Shown here piece by piece: positions 52,458-61,104 of a DNA stretch of 64,000 nt; position 1 is the stretch's first letter; each line of letters begins with the position of its first letter. A model generated the notes under the pieces. It ran no database searches. It had not been told where the DNA came from and worked only from the letters and a program-made list of their open reading frames with translations. The stretch covers positions 19,127 to 83,126 of the forward strand of contig CAWFZK010000039.1 of assembly GCA_963820315.1 (NCBI GenBank), written 5' to 3'. This stretch comes from JACVRW01 sp963820315. GTDB lineage: Bacteria; Actinomycetota; Thermoleophilia; Solirubrobacterales; Thermoleophilaceae. A program made the position numbers and the translations under genes.

Positions 52458-53599
52458 GTGGTCACCTCCTCGGCGGCGTAGGTGCGCTGGGTCAGCGCCA
52501 CCTCCGCCGCGTAGACCTCATCCATGGAAGCACCCTGGGCCAACGCGTGCTTCTGTCGCTGCGCGCCGTTCTCCTCCGGCAGGCGCGGTTCGATTCCAAG
52601 CTCGGCGCGGGCGGGCGCCGTCCAGTCGAGCAGCCGCTCGAGCGCCGCGGCCGCCGGGTACTCCTCGCGCCGGACCAGGTCGATCAGCTTCCCGTCGAGC
52701 CCGTGGCGAATCGCCCGCCAGAAGTTCTCCTCGATCACGCGGCCCGGCGGATCATCGAAGTGAACGCCCTCGTCATGGTCGATCGCCGCCTGCGCCACGC
52801 AGGCCGTGATCAGCCCGGCGAGGGCGGTTGAGTCGTCGCCGCTCGCCTGCGCGTCGCAGATGCGCATCTCGACGGTGCCGTAGCCGTGATGCGGCCGCAC
52901 GCTCCACCACACCTGGGTGAACTCCACGATCGAGTTGGTCTGGACGAGGAAATCGATGTAGTCCGCGTACCCGGCCCAGCCGCCGAATGCATCGGGGATG
53001 CCGCAGCGCGGGAAGCTCTTCGTGAAGATCTGCGAGCGCGCCGAGTGCAGGCCGGAGTGACGCCCGTCGAGGAAGGGCGAGTTGGCCGAGATCGCGAGCA
53101 ACTCGGGCATGACGAGGCGCAGCCGGTCGCAGACGCGGACCGCGCGCTCCGGCCCGTTCACGCCGACGTGGACGTGCACGCTGAACGTGTTGTTGCGCCA
53201 GGCCACGTACTGCAGCGCGCTCTCGACCCGGCGGTAGTGCTCGGTGTCGATGATCTGCTGGTCCTGCCAGGGGCTCCACGGGTGCGTCCCGGTCGCCCCC
53301 AGCAGCAGGTCCTGGCTCGCGGCCAGCGCGAACAGGCGCGAGCGCGCCTCGCGCTGCTTGGCCACGGCGTCGGCGAAGTTCTCGCCGCGCCCGGAGCGGA
53401 TCTCGATCTCCGAGCGAATCAGCTCCCCCGCAACGGCCTGGGCCAGCACGGGGTCGTCCTGCGCCGCGTTGTAGAGCGAGTCGAAGCGCTGCGCGAGCGA
53501 GTAGCTCGCGGGGTCGAGGATCGCGAACTCCTCCTCTATTCCGACAGTGAAGTCCGTCGAGGCCTCGAAGACCTCTCTGACCCTCGGCATGTCGAGCAT
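52454..53599 (-). CDS. Carboxylate-amine ligase, YbdK/glutamate-cysteine ligase type 2
   Basis: A 381-residue member of the GCS2 family. It shows FTVGIEEEFAILDPASYSLA (metal-binding Glu-rich motif), GELIRSEIEIRSGRGENFAD, GTHPWSPWQDQQIIDTEHYR, NNTFSVHVHVGVNGPERAVR and TVEMRICDAQASGDDS. Members are weak gamma-glutamyl-cysteine ligases or make other amides. Actinobacteria generally use mycothiol, so a substrate other than cysteine is likely. It follows rex by 10 bp. Confidence 0.85.
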   Translation of the reverse strand: MLDMPRVREVFEASTDFTVGIEEEFAILDPASYSLAQRFDSLYNAAQDDPVLAQAVAGELIRSEIEIRSGRGENFADAVAKQREARSRLFALAASQDLLLGATGTHPWSPWQDQQIIDTEHYRRVESALQYVAWRNNTFSVHVHVGVNGPERAVRVCDRLRLVMPELLAISANSPFLDGRHSGLHSARSQIFTKSFPRCGIPDAFGGWAGYADYIDFLVQTNSIVEFTQVWWSVRPHHGYGTVEMRICDAQASGDDSTALAGLITACVAQAAIDHDEGVHFDDPPGRVIEENFWRAIRHGLDGKLIDLVRREEYPAAAALERLLDWTAPARAELGIEPRLPEENGAQRQKHALAQGASMDEVYAAEVALTQRTYAAEEVTT

Positions 53600-53609
53600 G
53601 GCGGGATGC

Positions 53610-54302
53610 TTAGGTGAGGTAGAAGTAGAGCGCGTACAGCAGATCGACGGCGGGGCTCGAGGTGTGGACCGTGACCTCGGGCGGCACCTGCAGAAGGGCC
53701 TCGGAGTAGTTGAAGATGATCTTGACGCCCGCCTGCACGAGGTCGTCGGCCACCTGCTGGGCCGCCTCCGTGGGCACCGCGAGCACCCCCACCACGACGT
53801 CCTCCTCGCGAATCACGCGCTCGAGATCGTCGTAGGGGCGAACGGTCAGGTTCTCGTTGACGCTCGTCCCGACCTTCGACGGATCCTTGTCGAAGAGCGC
53901 CACGACCCTGAAGCCGTGGTCGGCAAAGATGTCCGAGCCGGCGATCGCCTGGCCAAGGTTGCCGGCGCCGAACAGCGCGATGTTGTGCTTGCCGGTGGTC
54001 CGCAGGATCTTGCGGATCTGCGAGACGAGCGAGTCGACGTTGTAGCCGACCCCGCGCTTGCCGAACTTGCCGAAACCGGACAGGTCGCGGCGGATCTGGG
54101 TGGAGTTGACGTGCGTGTAGTCCGCCAGCTCCTGGGACGAGATCGTCTCCCGGCCCATCTTCTTGGCCTGGGTGAGGACCTGGAGGTAGCGCGACAGTCG
54201 GGCGGCGACGCCGAGCGACAGCCGCTCCGACGCACCCGGCTCGGCCTCGGGCCTCGCCGGCTGTAGCCCGACGCCGCCCGCTTGGGGCTCGTCGTACTTC
54301 AC
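53610..54302 (-). CDS. rex: Redox-sensing transcriptional repressor Rex
   Basis: A 230-residue dimeric repressor that senses NADH/NAD+. N-terminal winged helix: TISSQELADYTHVNSTQIRR, DLSGFGKFGKRGVGYNVDSL. Rossmann domain: ALFGAGNLGQAIAGSDIFAD, then VVGVLAVPTEAAQQVADDLV. The stretched first 35 residues are unstructured and Pro/Ala-rich. Its start overlaps the glutaredoxin-like gene's stop by 4 bp. Rex probably regulates genes for respiration or fermentation; I see no clear Rex box nearby. Confidence 0.93.
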   Translation of the reverse strand: MKYDEPQAGGVGLQPARPEAEPGASERLSLGVAARLSRYLQVLTQAKKMGRETISSQELADYTHVNSTQIRRDLSGFGKFGKRGVGYNVDSLVSQIRKILRTTGKHNIALFGAGNLGQAIAGSDIFADHGFRVVALFDKDPSKVGTSVNENLTVRPYDDLERVIREEDVVVGVLAVPTEAAQQVADDLVQAGVKIIFNYSEALLQVPPEVTVHTSSPAVDLLYALYFYLT

Positions 54303-54547
54303 GAAGGGCTCACTCTATCGAGCCGCTCGCGCAGCGACGCCTCCTGCACGAAGAACTCGAACAGCTCCTCGCCGTCCAGCTCGAGCACCGGTATGCGCTC
54401 CCCGTAGCGCGCGTGCAGGACCGGATCGACGCTCACGTCGACCTCCTCGAGCTCGAACCCGTGCTCGGCGCGCACGCGCTCCACCACGGTGCGGGCGGTT
54501 TCGCACAGATGGCAGCCGGGCTTCCCGTAGAGGGTGATTGTCGGCAC
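54299..54547 (-). CDS. Glutaredoxin-like thiol-disulfide protein (DUF836-type)
   Basis: An 82-residue thioredoxin-fold protein from a GTG. The active site is GKPGCHLCETARTVVER (CxxC), followed by FELEEVDVSVDPVLHARYGE and the cis-Pro loop RIPVLELDGEELFEF. It is coupled to rex by a 4-bp overlap, so redox sensing and thiol exchange are co-expressed. Divergent from the Na+/H+ antiporter gene with only about 20 bp between starts. Confidence 0.85.
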   Translation of the reverse strand: MPTITLYGKPGCHLCETARTVVERVRAEHGFELEEVDVSVDPVLHARYGERIPVLELDGEELFEFFVQEASLRERLDRVSPS

Positions 54548-54568
54548 GGATGTCACTCTAGGCGCCGA

Positions 54569-56146
54569 ATGGAGCACCTGGAGCTGGTGATCTTCGGCCT
54601 GCTGGTCGGCATCGTCGTCTTCGCGTCGCTGGCGAGCCTGCTGCGCGTGCCGTACCCGATCCCGCTCGTGCTGGGCGGCCTCGCGCTCGGCTTCATCCCG
54701 GGCGTGCCCTCCCCGGAGCTCGACCCGGAGCTCGTGCTCCTCATCTTCCTGCCGCCGCTCCTCTACGGAGCCGCCTTCTTCACCTCGCTGCGCGACCTGC
54801 GCCGCAACGCGCGCCCGATCGCCCTGCTCGCGATCGTGCTCGTGTTCGTGACGATGGGCGCCGTCGCCGTCGTGGCGCACGAGGTGATCGGGCTCAGCTG
54901 GGGAGTGTCGTTCGTCCTCGGCGCGATCGTGTCGCCCACCGACGCCGTCGCGCCGGCCGAGATCCTGCGCCGGGTCGGCGCGCCGCGGCGCATGATCACC
55001 GTCGTCGAGGGCGAGAACCTGACGAACGACTGGACCGCGCTAGTCCTCTACAGGGTCGCGGTCGCCGCGGTGGTGAGCGGCACCTTCTCGCTGTTCGACG
55101 CGAGCGTCGAGTTCCTGCTGAGCGGCATCGGCGGCCTGGCGGTCGGCCTCGTTGCCGGCCGCATCATCCGGGAGATCCGCAGGCGGATCGACGATCCGCC
55201 AACCGAGATCACGATCTCGATCCTCAGCGGCTACGCCGCCTACCTCCCCGCCGAGGAGCTCGGCTTCTCGGGCGTGATCGCGGCCGTCACGGTCGGCATC
55301 TACATGGGCTGGTACACGCCCGAGCTGACCACGCCGACCATGCGCATGCAGAGCGTCTCGGTGTGGGAGATCCTCACCTTCCTGCTGAACGCGGTGCTGT
55401 TCCTGCTGATCGGGATGCAGATGCCGTCGATCCTCGACGACCTCAGCGGCGACAGCGCCGGCAACCTCTTGTGGTGGGGGCTGCTCATCAGCTTCACCGT
55501 CGTCGCCGTGCGCCTTGTCTGGGGGTTGACGGCCGTCTACGTGGTCCGCGCGATCGACCGGCGCGAGTCGCAACGCGCGCGCCGCACCAGCTGGCGGGAG
55601 CGCTTCATCGGCGGCTGGGCGGGTATGCGCGGCGCGGTCTCGCTCGCCGCGGCGCTCGCCGTGCCGCTCGAGACGGACAGCGGGGCCCCCTTCCCCGAGC
55701 GCGACCTGATCATCTTCCTCGCCTTCGCCGTCATCCTCGTCACGCTCGTGGGCCAGGGGCTCACGCTTGGGCCGCTGATCAAGCTGCTCGGTGTCGAGGA
55801 CGACGGCGCGGAGGAGCGCGAGGAGGTGGACGCGCGCATGCGGGTTGCCGAGGCGGCGCTCGCGCGGCTCGACGAGCTCGTGGAGGAGGAGTGGGTGCGC
55901 GAGGACACCGTCGGGCGCGTGCGCGGCATGTACGAGTACAGGCGGCGGCGCTTCACGGCACGCGTCGAAGGGGATGGCGATGAGGCGTACGAGGAGCGCA
56001 CCGACCAGTACCTGCGGCTCATGAACGAGCTCTTCAACGCTCAGCGTCAGGAGCTCATCTCGCTGCGCAACTCGCTGGAGATCTCCGACGAGGTGCGGCG
56101 CCGGATCGAGCGCGACCTCGACCTCGAAGAGTCGCGGCTCGCCTAG
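54569..56146 (+). CDS. Monovalent cation:H+ antiporter, CPA1 (NhaP) family
   Basis: A 525-residue protein: about 12 membrane helices (residues 1-410) then a soluble helical tail of about 110 residues. Family features include LVLGGLALGFIPGVPSPELD, LIFLPPLLYGAAFFTSLRDL, FVLGAIVSPTDAVAPAEILR (ion-binding Asp region), VEGENLTNDWTALVLYRVAV and GWAGMRGAVSLAAALAVPLE. It exchanges Na+ or K+ for protons across the cytoplasmic membrane. The ATG at 54569 begins the first helix. Its stop overlaps the convergent tsaD stop. Confidence 0.92.
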   Translation: MEHLELVIFGLLVGIVVFASLASLLRVPYPIPLVLGGLALGFIPGVPSPELDPELVLLIFLPPLLYGAAFFTSLRDLRRNARPIALLAIVLVFVTMGAVAVVAHEVIGLSWGVSFVLGAIVSPTDAVAPAEILRRVGAPRRMITVVEGENLTNDWTALVLYRVAVAAVVSGTFSLFDASVEFLLSGIGGLAVGLVAGRIIREIRRRIDDPPTEITISILSGYAAYLPAEELGFSGVIAAVTVGIYMGWYTPELTTPTMRMQSVSVWEILTFLLNAVLFLLIGMQMPSILDDLSGDSAGNLLWWGLLISFTVVAVRLVWGLTAVYVVRAIDRRESQRARRTSWRERFIGGWAGMRGAVSLAAALAVPLETDSGAPFPERDLIIFLAFAVILVTLVGQGLTLGPLIKLLGVEDDGAEEREEVDARMRVAEAALARLDELVEEEWVREDTVGRVRGMYEYRRRRFTARVEGDGDEAYEERTDQYLRLMNELFNAQRQELISLRNSLEISDEVRRRIERDLDLEESRLA

Positions 56147-57117
56147 GCGAGCCGCGCGCTGGCGTCCAGGTCGAGGTAGGCCGGGTAGGCGAGCGGCTCG
56201 AGGAAGCGCGCCGCTCCGGCGATCATCGCCGCGTTGTCGGTGCAGAGCTCGACCGGCGGCACCCACACGGGCACGCCCAGTTCTCCGACAGCGGTGCGGA
56301 GCCGCGAGTTCGCCGCGACGCCGCCGCCGATCGCCAGCCGTTCGAGGCCCTCGCGCTCGAGCGCCGTGGCGGTCCGTGCCGTGAGTGCGTCCACGATCGC
56401 GCGCTGATAGGAGGCGGCGAGGTCGGGGGCACGGCTATCGGCCTCGTCGCCCAGATCGCGGATCCGGTAGAGCAGCGAGGTCTTGAGGCCGCTGAAGCTG
56501 AAGTCGAGCTCGCCGGGGGCGCTGACCGGGAACTCGAACGCGTCCGGGTCGCCGTCGCGGGCGAGCCGATCGACCGCGGGGCCGCCGGGGTAGCCGAGCC
56601 CGAGCAGCCGTGCGCCCTTGTCGAACGCCTCGCCGGCGGCGTCGTCGAGCGTCTGGCCGAGCACCGTGTAGCGGGCCGGGTCTTCCACGCGCGCGAGGAA
56701 GGTGTGTCCGCCGCTCGCCACGAGGCACAGGTACGGAGTCTGGACGGGCTCCGGGCCGAGCGTGCTCGCCACCACGTGGCCATGCAGGTGGTCGACCGGC
56801 ACGAGCGGCAGCCGGCGCGCCGCCGCCAGCGCCTTCGCCGACGAGAGCCCCACCAGCAGCGCCCCGATCAGGCCGGGTCCGTGCGTGACCGCGACCGTGT
56901 CGACGCCGTCGAGCTCGACGCCGCCGCGCTCGAGCGCGTCCGCCGTCACGGCGTCGACCAGCTCCAGGTGGTGGCGCGAGGCGATCTCGGGCACGACCCC
57001 GCCGTAGCGCGCGTGCAGCAGCCCCTGCGACGCGATCACGTTGGAGCGGATCTCGCCGTCCTCCGTGACCACGGCGGCGCAGGTGTCGTCGCAGCTCGTC
57101 TCGATCGCGAGGATCAC
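56143..57117 (-). CDS. tsaD: tRNA N6-adenosine threonylcarbamoyltransferase TsaD
   Basis: Transfers threonylcarbamoyl to A37 of ANN-reading tRNAs. The opening ILAIETSCDDTCAAVV is universal; the HLHGH metal motif is in VPVDHLHGHVVAST, with CLVASGGHTFLARV, GEAFDKGARLLGLGYPGGPA and the closing AIGGGVAANSRLRTAV and ELCTDNAAMIAGAA. I choose the GTG at 57117 (324 residues), which overlaps the rimI stop by 4 bp, as do the other genes here; an ATG at 57147 would add ten residues. Confidence 0.96.
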   Translation of the reverse strand: MILAIETSCDDTCAAVVTEDGEIRSNVIASQGLLHARYGGVVPEIASRHHLELVDAVTADALERGGVELDGVDTVAVTHGPGLIGALLVGLSSAKALAAARRLPLVPVDHLHGHVVASTLGPEPVQTPYLCLVASGGHTFLARVEDPARYTVLGQTLDDAAGEAFDKGARLLGLGYPGGPAVDRLARDGDPDAFEFPVSAPGELDFSFSGLKTSLLYRIRDLGDEADSRAPDLAASYQRAIVDALTARTATALEREGLERLAIGGGVAANSRLRTAVGELGVPVWVPPVELCTDNAAMIAGAARFLEPLAYPAYLDLDASARLA

Positions 57118-57572
57118 GCGGTGGCGCGTTCCGGCGCCGTCCGCCACATGATGAGCGCGTCCTCTCGGTTGTCGTGGTAGTAGGCCCGCCTGCGTCCGGC
57201 TGCGCGGAAGCCGAAGCGCTCGTACAGGCGGATTGCGTCCTGGTTCGAGGTCCGCACCTCGAGCGTGTACTGCTCCGCGGGCCGGTCACCGAGCTCGAAC
57301 AGCCGCTCGAGCAGCGCGCTCGCGATGCCCTGGCGGCGGCGGCTCGGATCGATCGCCACGTTCATCAGGTGCCAGACCGTGTCGTAGCGAGAGCAGACGA
57401 CATAGCCCACCAGCTTGCCGTCGACGAGCGCGGCCAGGCAGATGCCGTTCTGCTTGGAGAGCTCGAGCACGAACATGGCCAGCGACCACGGCGTCGGGAA
57501 GGCGCGCCGCTCGATGGCGATGACCTGCGGCAGGTCGGCGTAGGTGAGTTGGCGAATCTCGGGCTCGGTCAC
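57114..57572 (-). CDS. rimI: Ribosomal protein S18-alanine N-acetyltransferase RimI
   Basis: A 152-residue GNAT enzyme located between tsaB and tsaD, the usual place for rimI. Motif A reads NVAIDPSRRRQGIASALLER, followed by LEVRTSNQDAIRLYERFGFR and RRRAYYHDNREDALIMW, the conserved YY...DALIM end of RimI. The start overlaps the tsaB stop by 4 bp. Confidence 0.93.
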   Translation of the reverse strand: MTEPEIRQLTYADLPQVIAIERRAFPTPWSLAMFVLELSKQNGICLAALVDGKLVGYVVCSRYDTVWHLMNVAIDPSRRRQGIASALLERLFELGDRPAEQYTLEVRTSNQDAIRLYERFGFRAAGRRRAYYHDNREDALIMWRTAPERATA

Positions 57573-58234
57573 TGCGGCTTTGCGTCAGGTGCTCTCAGAT
57601 AATCAGGGAGGACGGCCTCCGGCGGCTCGTCGCCCACACCCTGCGCCAGTCGGCAAACGTGGAGGCCACGAACCACGTGAGCGCCCGCCTCGTCCGGCGC
57701 CACCGTGATGCCGGCCGCTTCGAGCGCCTGCCGAAATCGTACCGAGCCGTCGCCCGCTGACAGCGGGCTCGCGCCCGACGCGCGCACGCGCTCCGCGAGC
57801 GCCTCCGGGCTGAGCGCCTCGGGCTCCCAGTCCGGGACCCCCGGAGCCTCCAGGAGCGCGAACACCTCGCCCCGCTTCGCATCGATCACGGCCAGCCGCT
57901 CGTCGGCCTCGATGCCGGCCGCCAGCGCCGCGAGCGAGGACACCGGCCGCAGCGGGAGCCCGGTCGCGTGCGCGAGCGCGCGCGCGGTCGCGACCCCGAT
58001 CCGCAGCCCGGTGAAGGCACCCGGCCCCACCCCGACCGCGATCGCCTCGAGCTCCGGCCAGTCGAGCGCGGCGCGCGACATCGCGTCCTCGATGGCCGGC
58101 ATCAGCTCGCTCGCGTGCGCCGGGGGGCGGCCGAGGCGCTCGGCCGCAGGCGCGATCTCGAAGGCCTGGCCGTCGGAGCGCAGCACGCAGGCGCTCGACG
58201 CCGCCGTCGATGTGTCGAAGCCGAGCAGGCTCAC
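57569..58234 (-). CDS. tsaB: t6A synthesis protein TsaB
   Basis: A 221-residue ASKHA-fold scaffold partner of TsaD. Markers are the opening LLGFDTSTAASSACVL, LEAIAVGVGPGAFTGLRIGV and RPVSSLAALAAG, with AVIDAKRGEVFALLEAPG. A GTG start overlaps the tsaE stop by 4 bp. TsaB stabilises TsaD and does not itself bind the substrate adenosine. Confidence 0.94.
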   Translation of the reverse strand: MSLLGFDTSTAASSACVLRSDGQAFEIAPAAERLGRPPAHASELMPAIEDAMSRAALDWPELEAIAVGVGPGAFTGLRIGVATARALAHATGLPLRPVSSLAALAAGIEADERLAVIDAKRGEVFALLEAPGVPDWEPEALSPEALAERVRASGASPLSAGDGSVRFRQALEAAGITVAPDEAGAHVVRGLHVCRLAQGVGDEPPEAVLPDYLRAPDAKPQ

Positions 58235-58638
58235 TCGATCGTGATCCTGCGCCGGTCCTCGCCGGCGTGCTCCAGCCGCACGCGCGCCGCCACCCGGCGC
58301 AGCTCCGGCTCCGCCACGGCCGGCCACTCGACGAACGCGACCCGCTCGCCGGTCAGGTAGTCGTCGAGCAGCGCCGGATCCTCACCCGCGAGCGAGCCGA
58401 GCCGGTATAGGTCGAGATGCGCCACCTCGACGCGCCCGGGCAGGACGTGACCGATCGTGAAGGTGGGGCTCGTCACCGGCCCCTCGACGCCCAGAGCGCG
58501 GGCCGCCCCCCGGACGAAGGTCGTCTTGCCGCTGCCGAGCTCGCCCGTGACCAGCACCACGTCGCCCGGTTCGAGCCGCTCGGCGAGCTGCGCTCCCGCG
58601 GCCTCGGTCTCCTCCGCTGAGCGGGTCTCGATCTCCAC
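58231..58638 (-). CDS. tsaE: t6A synthesis ATPase TsaE
   Basis: A 135-residue P-loop protein. Walker A is VLVTGELGSGKTTFVRG, then the strongly conserved VTSPTFTIGH (switch) and HLDLYRLGSLAGEDPALLDD, with VAFVEWPAVAEPEL. It regulates turnover of the TsaBD complex. It starts the tsaE-tsaB-rimI-tsaD run; 10 bp separate it from the uracil-DNA glycosylase gene. Confidence 0.95.
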   Translation of the reverse strand: MEIETRSAEETEAAGAQLAERLEPGDVVLVTGELGSGKTTFVRGAARALGVEGPVTSPTFTIGHVLPGRVEVAHLDLYRLGSLAGEDPALLDDYLTGERVAFVEWPAVAEPELRRVAARVRLEHAGEDRRRITIE

Positions 58639-58648
58639 GCGGCCGTGC

Positions 58649-59323
58649 TCAGCCGAACAGGCCCATCTGCGGCGGATCCGGCTCCGGCACCGGAGCCGGC
58701 ATGACCGGGGCCACCGCCCCGATCGGCACCGGCGGCGGCTCCTCGAGCAGCGCCGGGACGCGCGCGAAGGCGGCGCGCAGGTCCTCGAGCGTCTTGGTCG
58801 AGCGCAGCGCGGCCGCCGGGTGGAAGACGGGGTACACGCGCACGGTTCGCCCGCCGAGCTCGTGTACCTCGGGCTTGCCGTGCACCGCCGTGATGCCTCG
58901 CGTCGTGCGCGTGACCACCTGCATCGCGAACTTGCCGAGCGTGCAGATCAGCTTCGGCTCGATCAGCTCGATCTGGCGGTGCAGATAGGGCCGGCAGGAA
59001 TCGATCTCGTGCTGCTCGGGATCGCGGTTGCCGGGAGGCCTGCACTTGACGACGTTCGTGACGAACACGTCTGGGCGCGAGAGCCCGATCTCCTCGAGCA
59101 GCTGGTCGAGCAGCTTGCCGGCGCGGCCGACGAACGGGAGGCCCTGGACGTCCTCCTGCTGGCCCGGGCCCTCTCCGACGAACATCAGATCGGCGTCCGC
59201 GTTGCCGTTCCCGAACACCACGCGGTTGCGGCTCTCGTGGAGCGGGCAACGAACGCAGCCGGACGCCTCGCGGTAGAGGGCGACGAGTTCCTCGCGCCGC
59301 TCCGCTGCGGGTCGAGACTGCAT
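58649..59323 (-). CDS. Fe-S uracil-DNA glycosylase, type 4/5
   Basis: A 224-residue base-excision enzyme. Motif region FVGEGPGQQEDVQGLPFVGR and VFHPAAALRS carry catalytic residues. Four cysteines for a 4Fe-4S cluster are seen in GCVRCPLHES, VVKCRPPGNRDP and EIDSCRPYL. The C-terminal 30 residues are Pro-rich (EEPPPVPIGAVAPVMPAPVP). It removes uracil formed by cytosine deamination, which matters in GC-rich DNA. Divergent from the DUF2520 gene, with about 97 bp between starts. Confidence 0.93.
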   Translation of the reverse strand: MQSRPAAERREELVALYREASGCVRCPLHESRNRVVFGNGNADADLMFVGEGPGQQEDVQGLPFVGRAGKLLDQLLEEIGLSRPDVFVTNVVKCRPPGNRDPEQHEIDSCRPYLHRQIELIEPKLICTLGKFAMQVVTRTTRGITAVHGKPEVHELGGRTVRVYPVFHPAAALRSTKTLEDLRAAFARVPALLEEPPPVPIGAVAPVMPAPVPEPDPPQMGLFG

Positions 59324-59419
59324 GGACACAGAGCCTAGGGACAGGCGGCGACGGAGGAGTTCGCGGGTATCCTTGAGGCGCTGGCCGCTACCGACCATCG
59401 GAGTGGACCGGCAGGGGCA

Positions 59420-60232
59420 ATGAACCAACGATTCACCCGTGAAGAACCGCCAGCCGGGCGCGCGACCGAGCCACCCGTGGCCGTCATCGGAGCGGGCCGG
59501 CTCGGCACCCGGCTGAGCGCGGCCATGCGAGCGGCAGGCATCGAGGTCGAGGGGCCGCTCGGCCGTGGCGAGACGCCGCGGCCCGCCACGGCGGTGATCC
59601 TCTGCGTCCCGGACGCTGAGATCGGCGCGGCGGCCGCCGCCGCGGCCGGAGCGGCGCCGCTCGTCGGACACACGAGCGGGGCAACGCAGCTGACGGCCAT
59701 GGAGGCGGCGCGGCAGGCCGGCGCCGCCCTGTTCGGGCTGCACCCGCTTCAGAGCTTCGCGGAGCTGCCGGCGGCTGGAGAGCCGCCGCTCGCGGCGTTC
59801 GACGGCGTCGGCTGCGCGGTGGCCGGCACGAGCGCCGAGGCGCTCGACTTCGCCGTGCGGCTCGCGCGCCGGCTCGGCATGACCCCCTTCGAGATCGACG
59901 ACGACGGGCGCGCCGCCTACCACGCCGCGGCCTCGGTCGCCTCGAACTTCCTCGTCACGCTCCAGGCCGCGGCGGAGCGGATCGCCGCCGGGGCCGGACT
60001 CGAGCCGCACGAAGCGCGGGCGCTGCTGATCCCGCTGCTGCGAGGCACGGTCGAGAACCTCGCAGAGCACGGCCCCGAGCGGGCGCTCACCGGTCCGATC
60101 GCGCGCGGCGACCACGCCACGGTCGAGGCCCAGCGCGCCGCCATCGAGGGGGTTGCGCCCCACCTGCTCGACCTGTTCGACGAGCTCGTCCGGCACACAC
60201 ACTCGCTCGCCGGCCGCGAGGCGCCGGCGTGA
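59420..60232 (+). CDS. DUF2520 Rossmann-fold oxidoreductase-like protein
   Basis: A 270-residue protein resembling ketopantoate reductase or NADP-dependent dehydrogenases. Rossmann motif VAVIGAGRLGTRLSAAMRAA, then ILCVPDAEIGAAAAAAA, HTSGATQLTAMEAA and GLHPLQSFAELPAAGEPPLA, which is characteristic of DUF2520. It overlaps panC by 4 bp. Position in front of panC-panB suggests it may act in pantothenate synthesis, but that is inferred from neighbourhood. Confidence 0.85.
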   Translation: MNQRFTREEPPAGRATEPPVAVIGAGRLGTRLSAAMRAAGIEVEGPLGRGETPRPATAVILCVPDAEIGAAAAAAAGAAPLVGHTSGATQLTAMEAARQAGAALFGLHPLQSFAELPAAGEPPLAAFDGVGCAVAGTSAEALDFAVRLARRLGMTPFEIDDDGRAAYHAAASVASNFLVTLQAAAERIAAGAGLEPHEARALLIPLLRGTVENLAEHGPERALTGPIARGDHATVEAQRAAIEGVAPHLLDLFDELVRHTHSLAGREAPA

Positions 60233-61104
60233 GGACGGTCAGGTCCGTGCGCGCGCTGCGCGACGCGCTGGCACCCGAGCGGCGCGCCGGACGCACGATC
60301 GGCCTCGTGCCCACGATGGGCGCCTTCCACGACGGCCACCTGTCGCTCATCCGCCGCGCCCGCCAGGACTGCGAGGTGGTCGTCGTGACGCTGTTCGTCA
60401 ACCCGACCCAGTTTGCCCCCAGCGACGATCTCGACGCCTACCCGCGCGACGAGCAGCGCGACGCGACGCTTGCCGAGGCCGAGGGCGTCGACATCCTGTT
60501 CGCGCCGCCGGTCGAGGAGGTCTATCCCGACGGGTTTGCCACGACGGTGACCGTGGGAGGGATCACTGAGATGCTCGAGGGGCACCCCACCCGGCGCGGG
60601 CCGAGCCACTTCGCGGGCGTCACCACCGTCGTGACCAAGCTCTTCAACATGGCGGGCCCCGACGTCGCCTACTTCGGCCAGAAGGACGCCCAGCAGGCGC
60701 TCGTGCTGCGCACGCTGGTGCGCGACCTCGACATCCCGGTGCGGATCGAGGTCTGCCCCACGGTGCGCGACCCCGACGGGCTCGCCCTCAGCTCCCGCAA
60801 CTCCTATCTGAGCGAGTCGGAGCGCGCTCAGGCGCTCGCGCTCAGCCGCGCCCTGCGCGCCGCCGACGCCGCCGTGGAGGCGGGCGAGCGCAACGCCGAA
60901 GCCGTGCTGCGCGCGGCCCGCGCCGAGCTGGACGGCGCCGGCATCGAGCCGGAATACCTCGAGCTTCGCTCCACCACAGATCTGACACCCGTCGAGCGCG
61001 TGAACGGCTCGACGCTGCTCGCGGTCGCCGCCCGCGTCGGGCGCGCCCGCCTGATCGACAACGTCGTGCTCGGCTCCGGCCGAGAGACTGGAGAACCTGA
61101 ATGA
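60229..61104 (+). CDS. panC: Pantothenate synthetase
   Basis: A 291-residue ligase joining pantoate and beta-alanine with ATP. Motifs: GLVPTMGAFHDGHLSLIRRA (nucleotide-binding HxGH-like), FVNPTQFAPSDDLDAYPRDE, FAGVTTVVTKLFNMAGPDVA-YFGQKDAQQ, and DGLALSSRNSYLSESERAQA (KMSKS-like). GTG start, coupled by 4 bp to the DUF2520 gene; overlaps panB by 4 bp. Confidence 0.96.
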   Translation: MRTVRSVRALRDALAPERRAGRTIGLVPTMGAFHDGHLSLIRRARQDCEVVVVTLFVNPTQFAPSDDLDAYPRDEQRDATLAEAEGVDILFAPPVEEVYPDGFATTVTVGGITEMLEGHPTRRGPSHFAGVTTVVTKLFNMAGPDVAYFGQKDAQQALVLRTLVRDLDIPVRIEVCPTVRDPDGLALSSRNSYLSESERAQALALSRALRAADAAVEAGERNAEAVLRAARAELDGAGIEPEYLELRSTTDLTPVERVNGSTLLAVAARVGRARLIDNVVLGSGRETGEPE

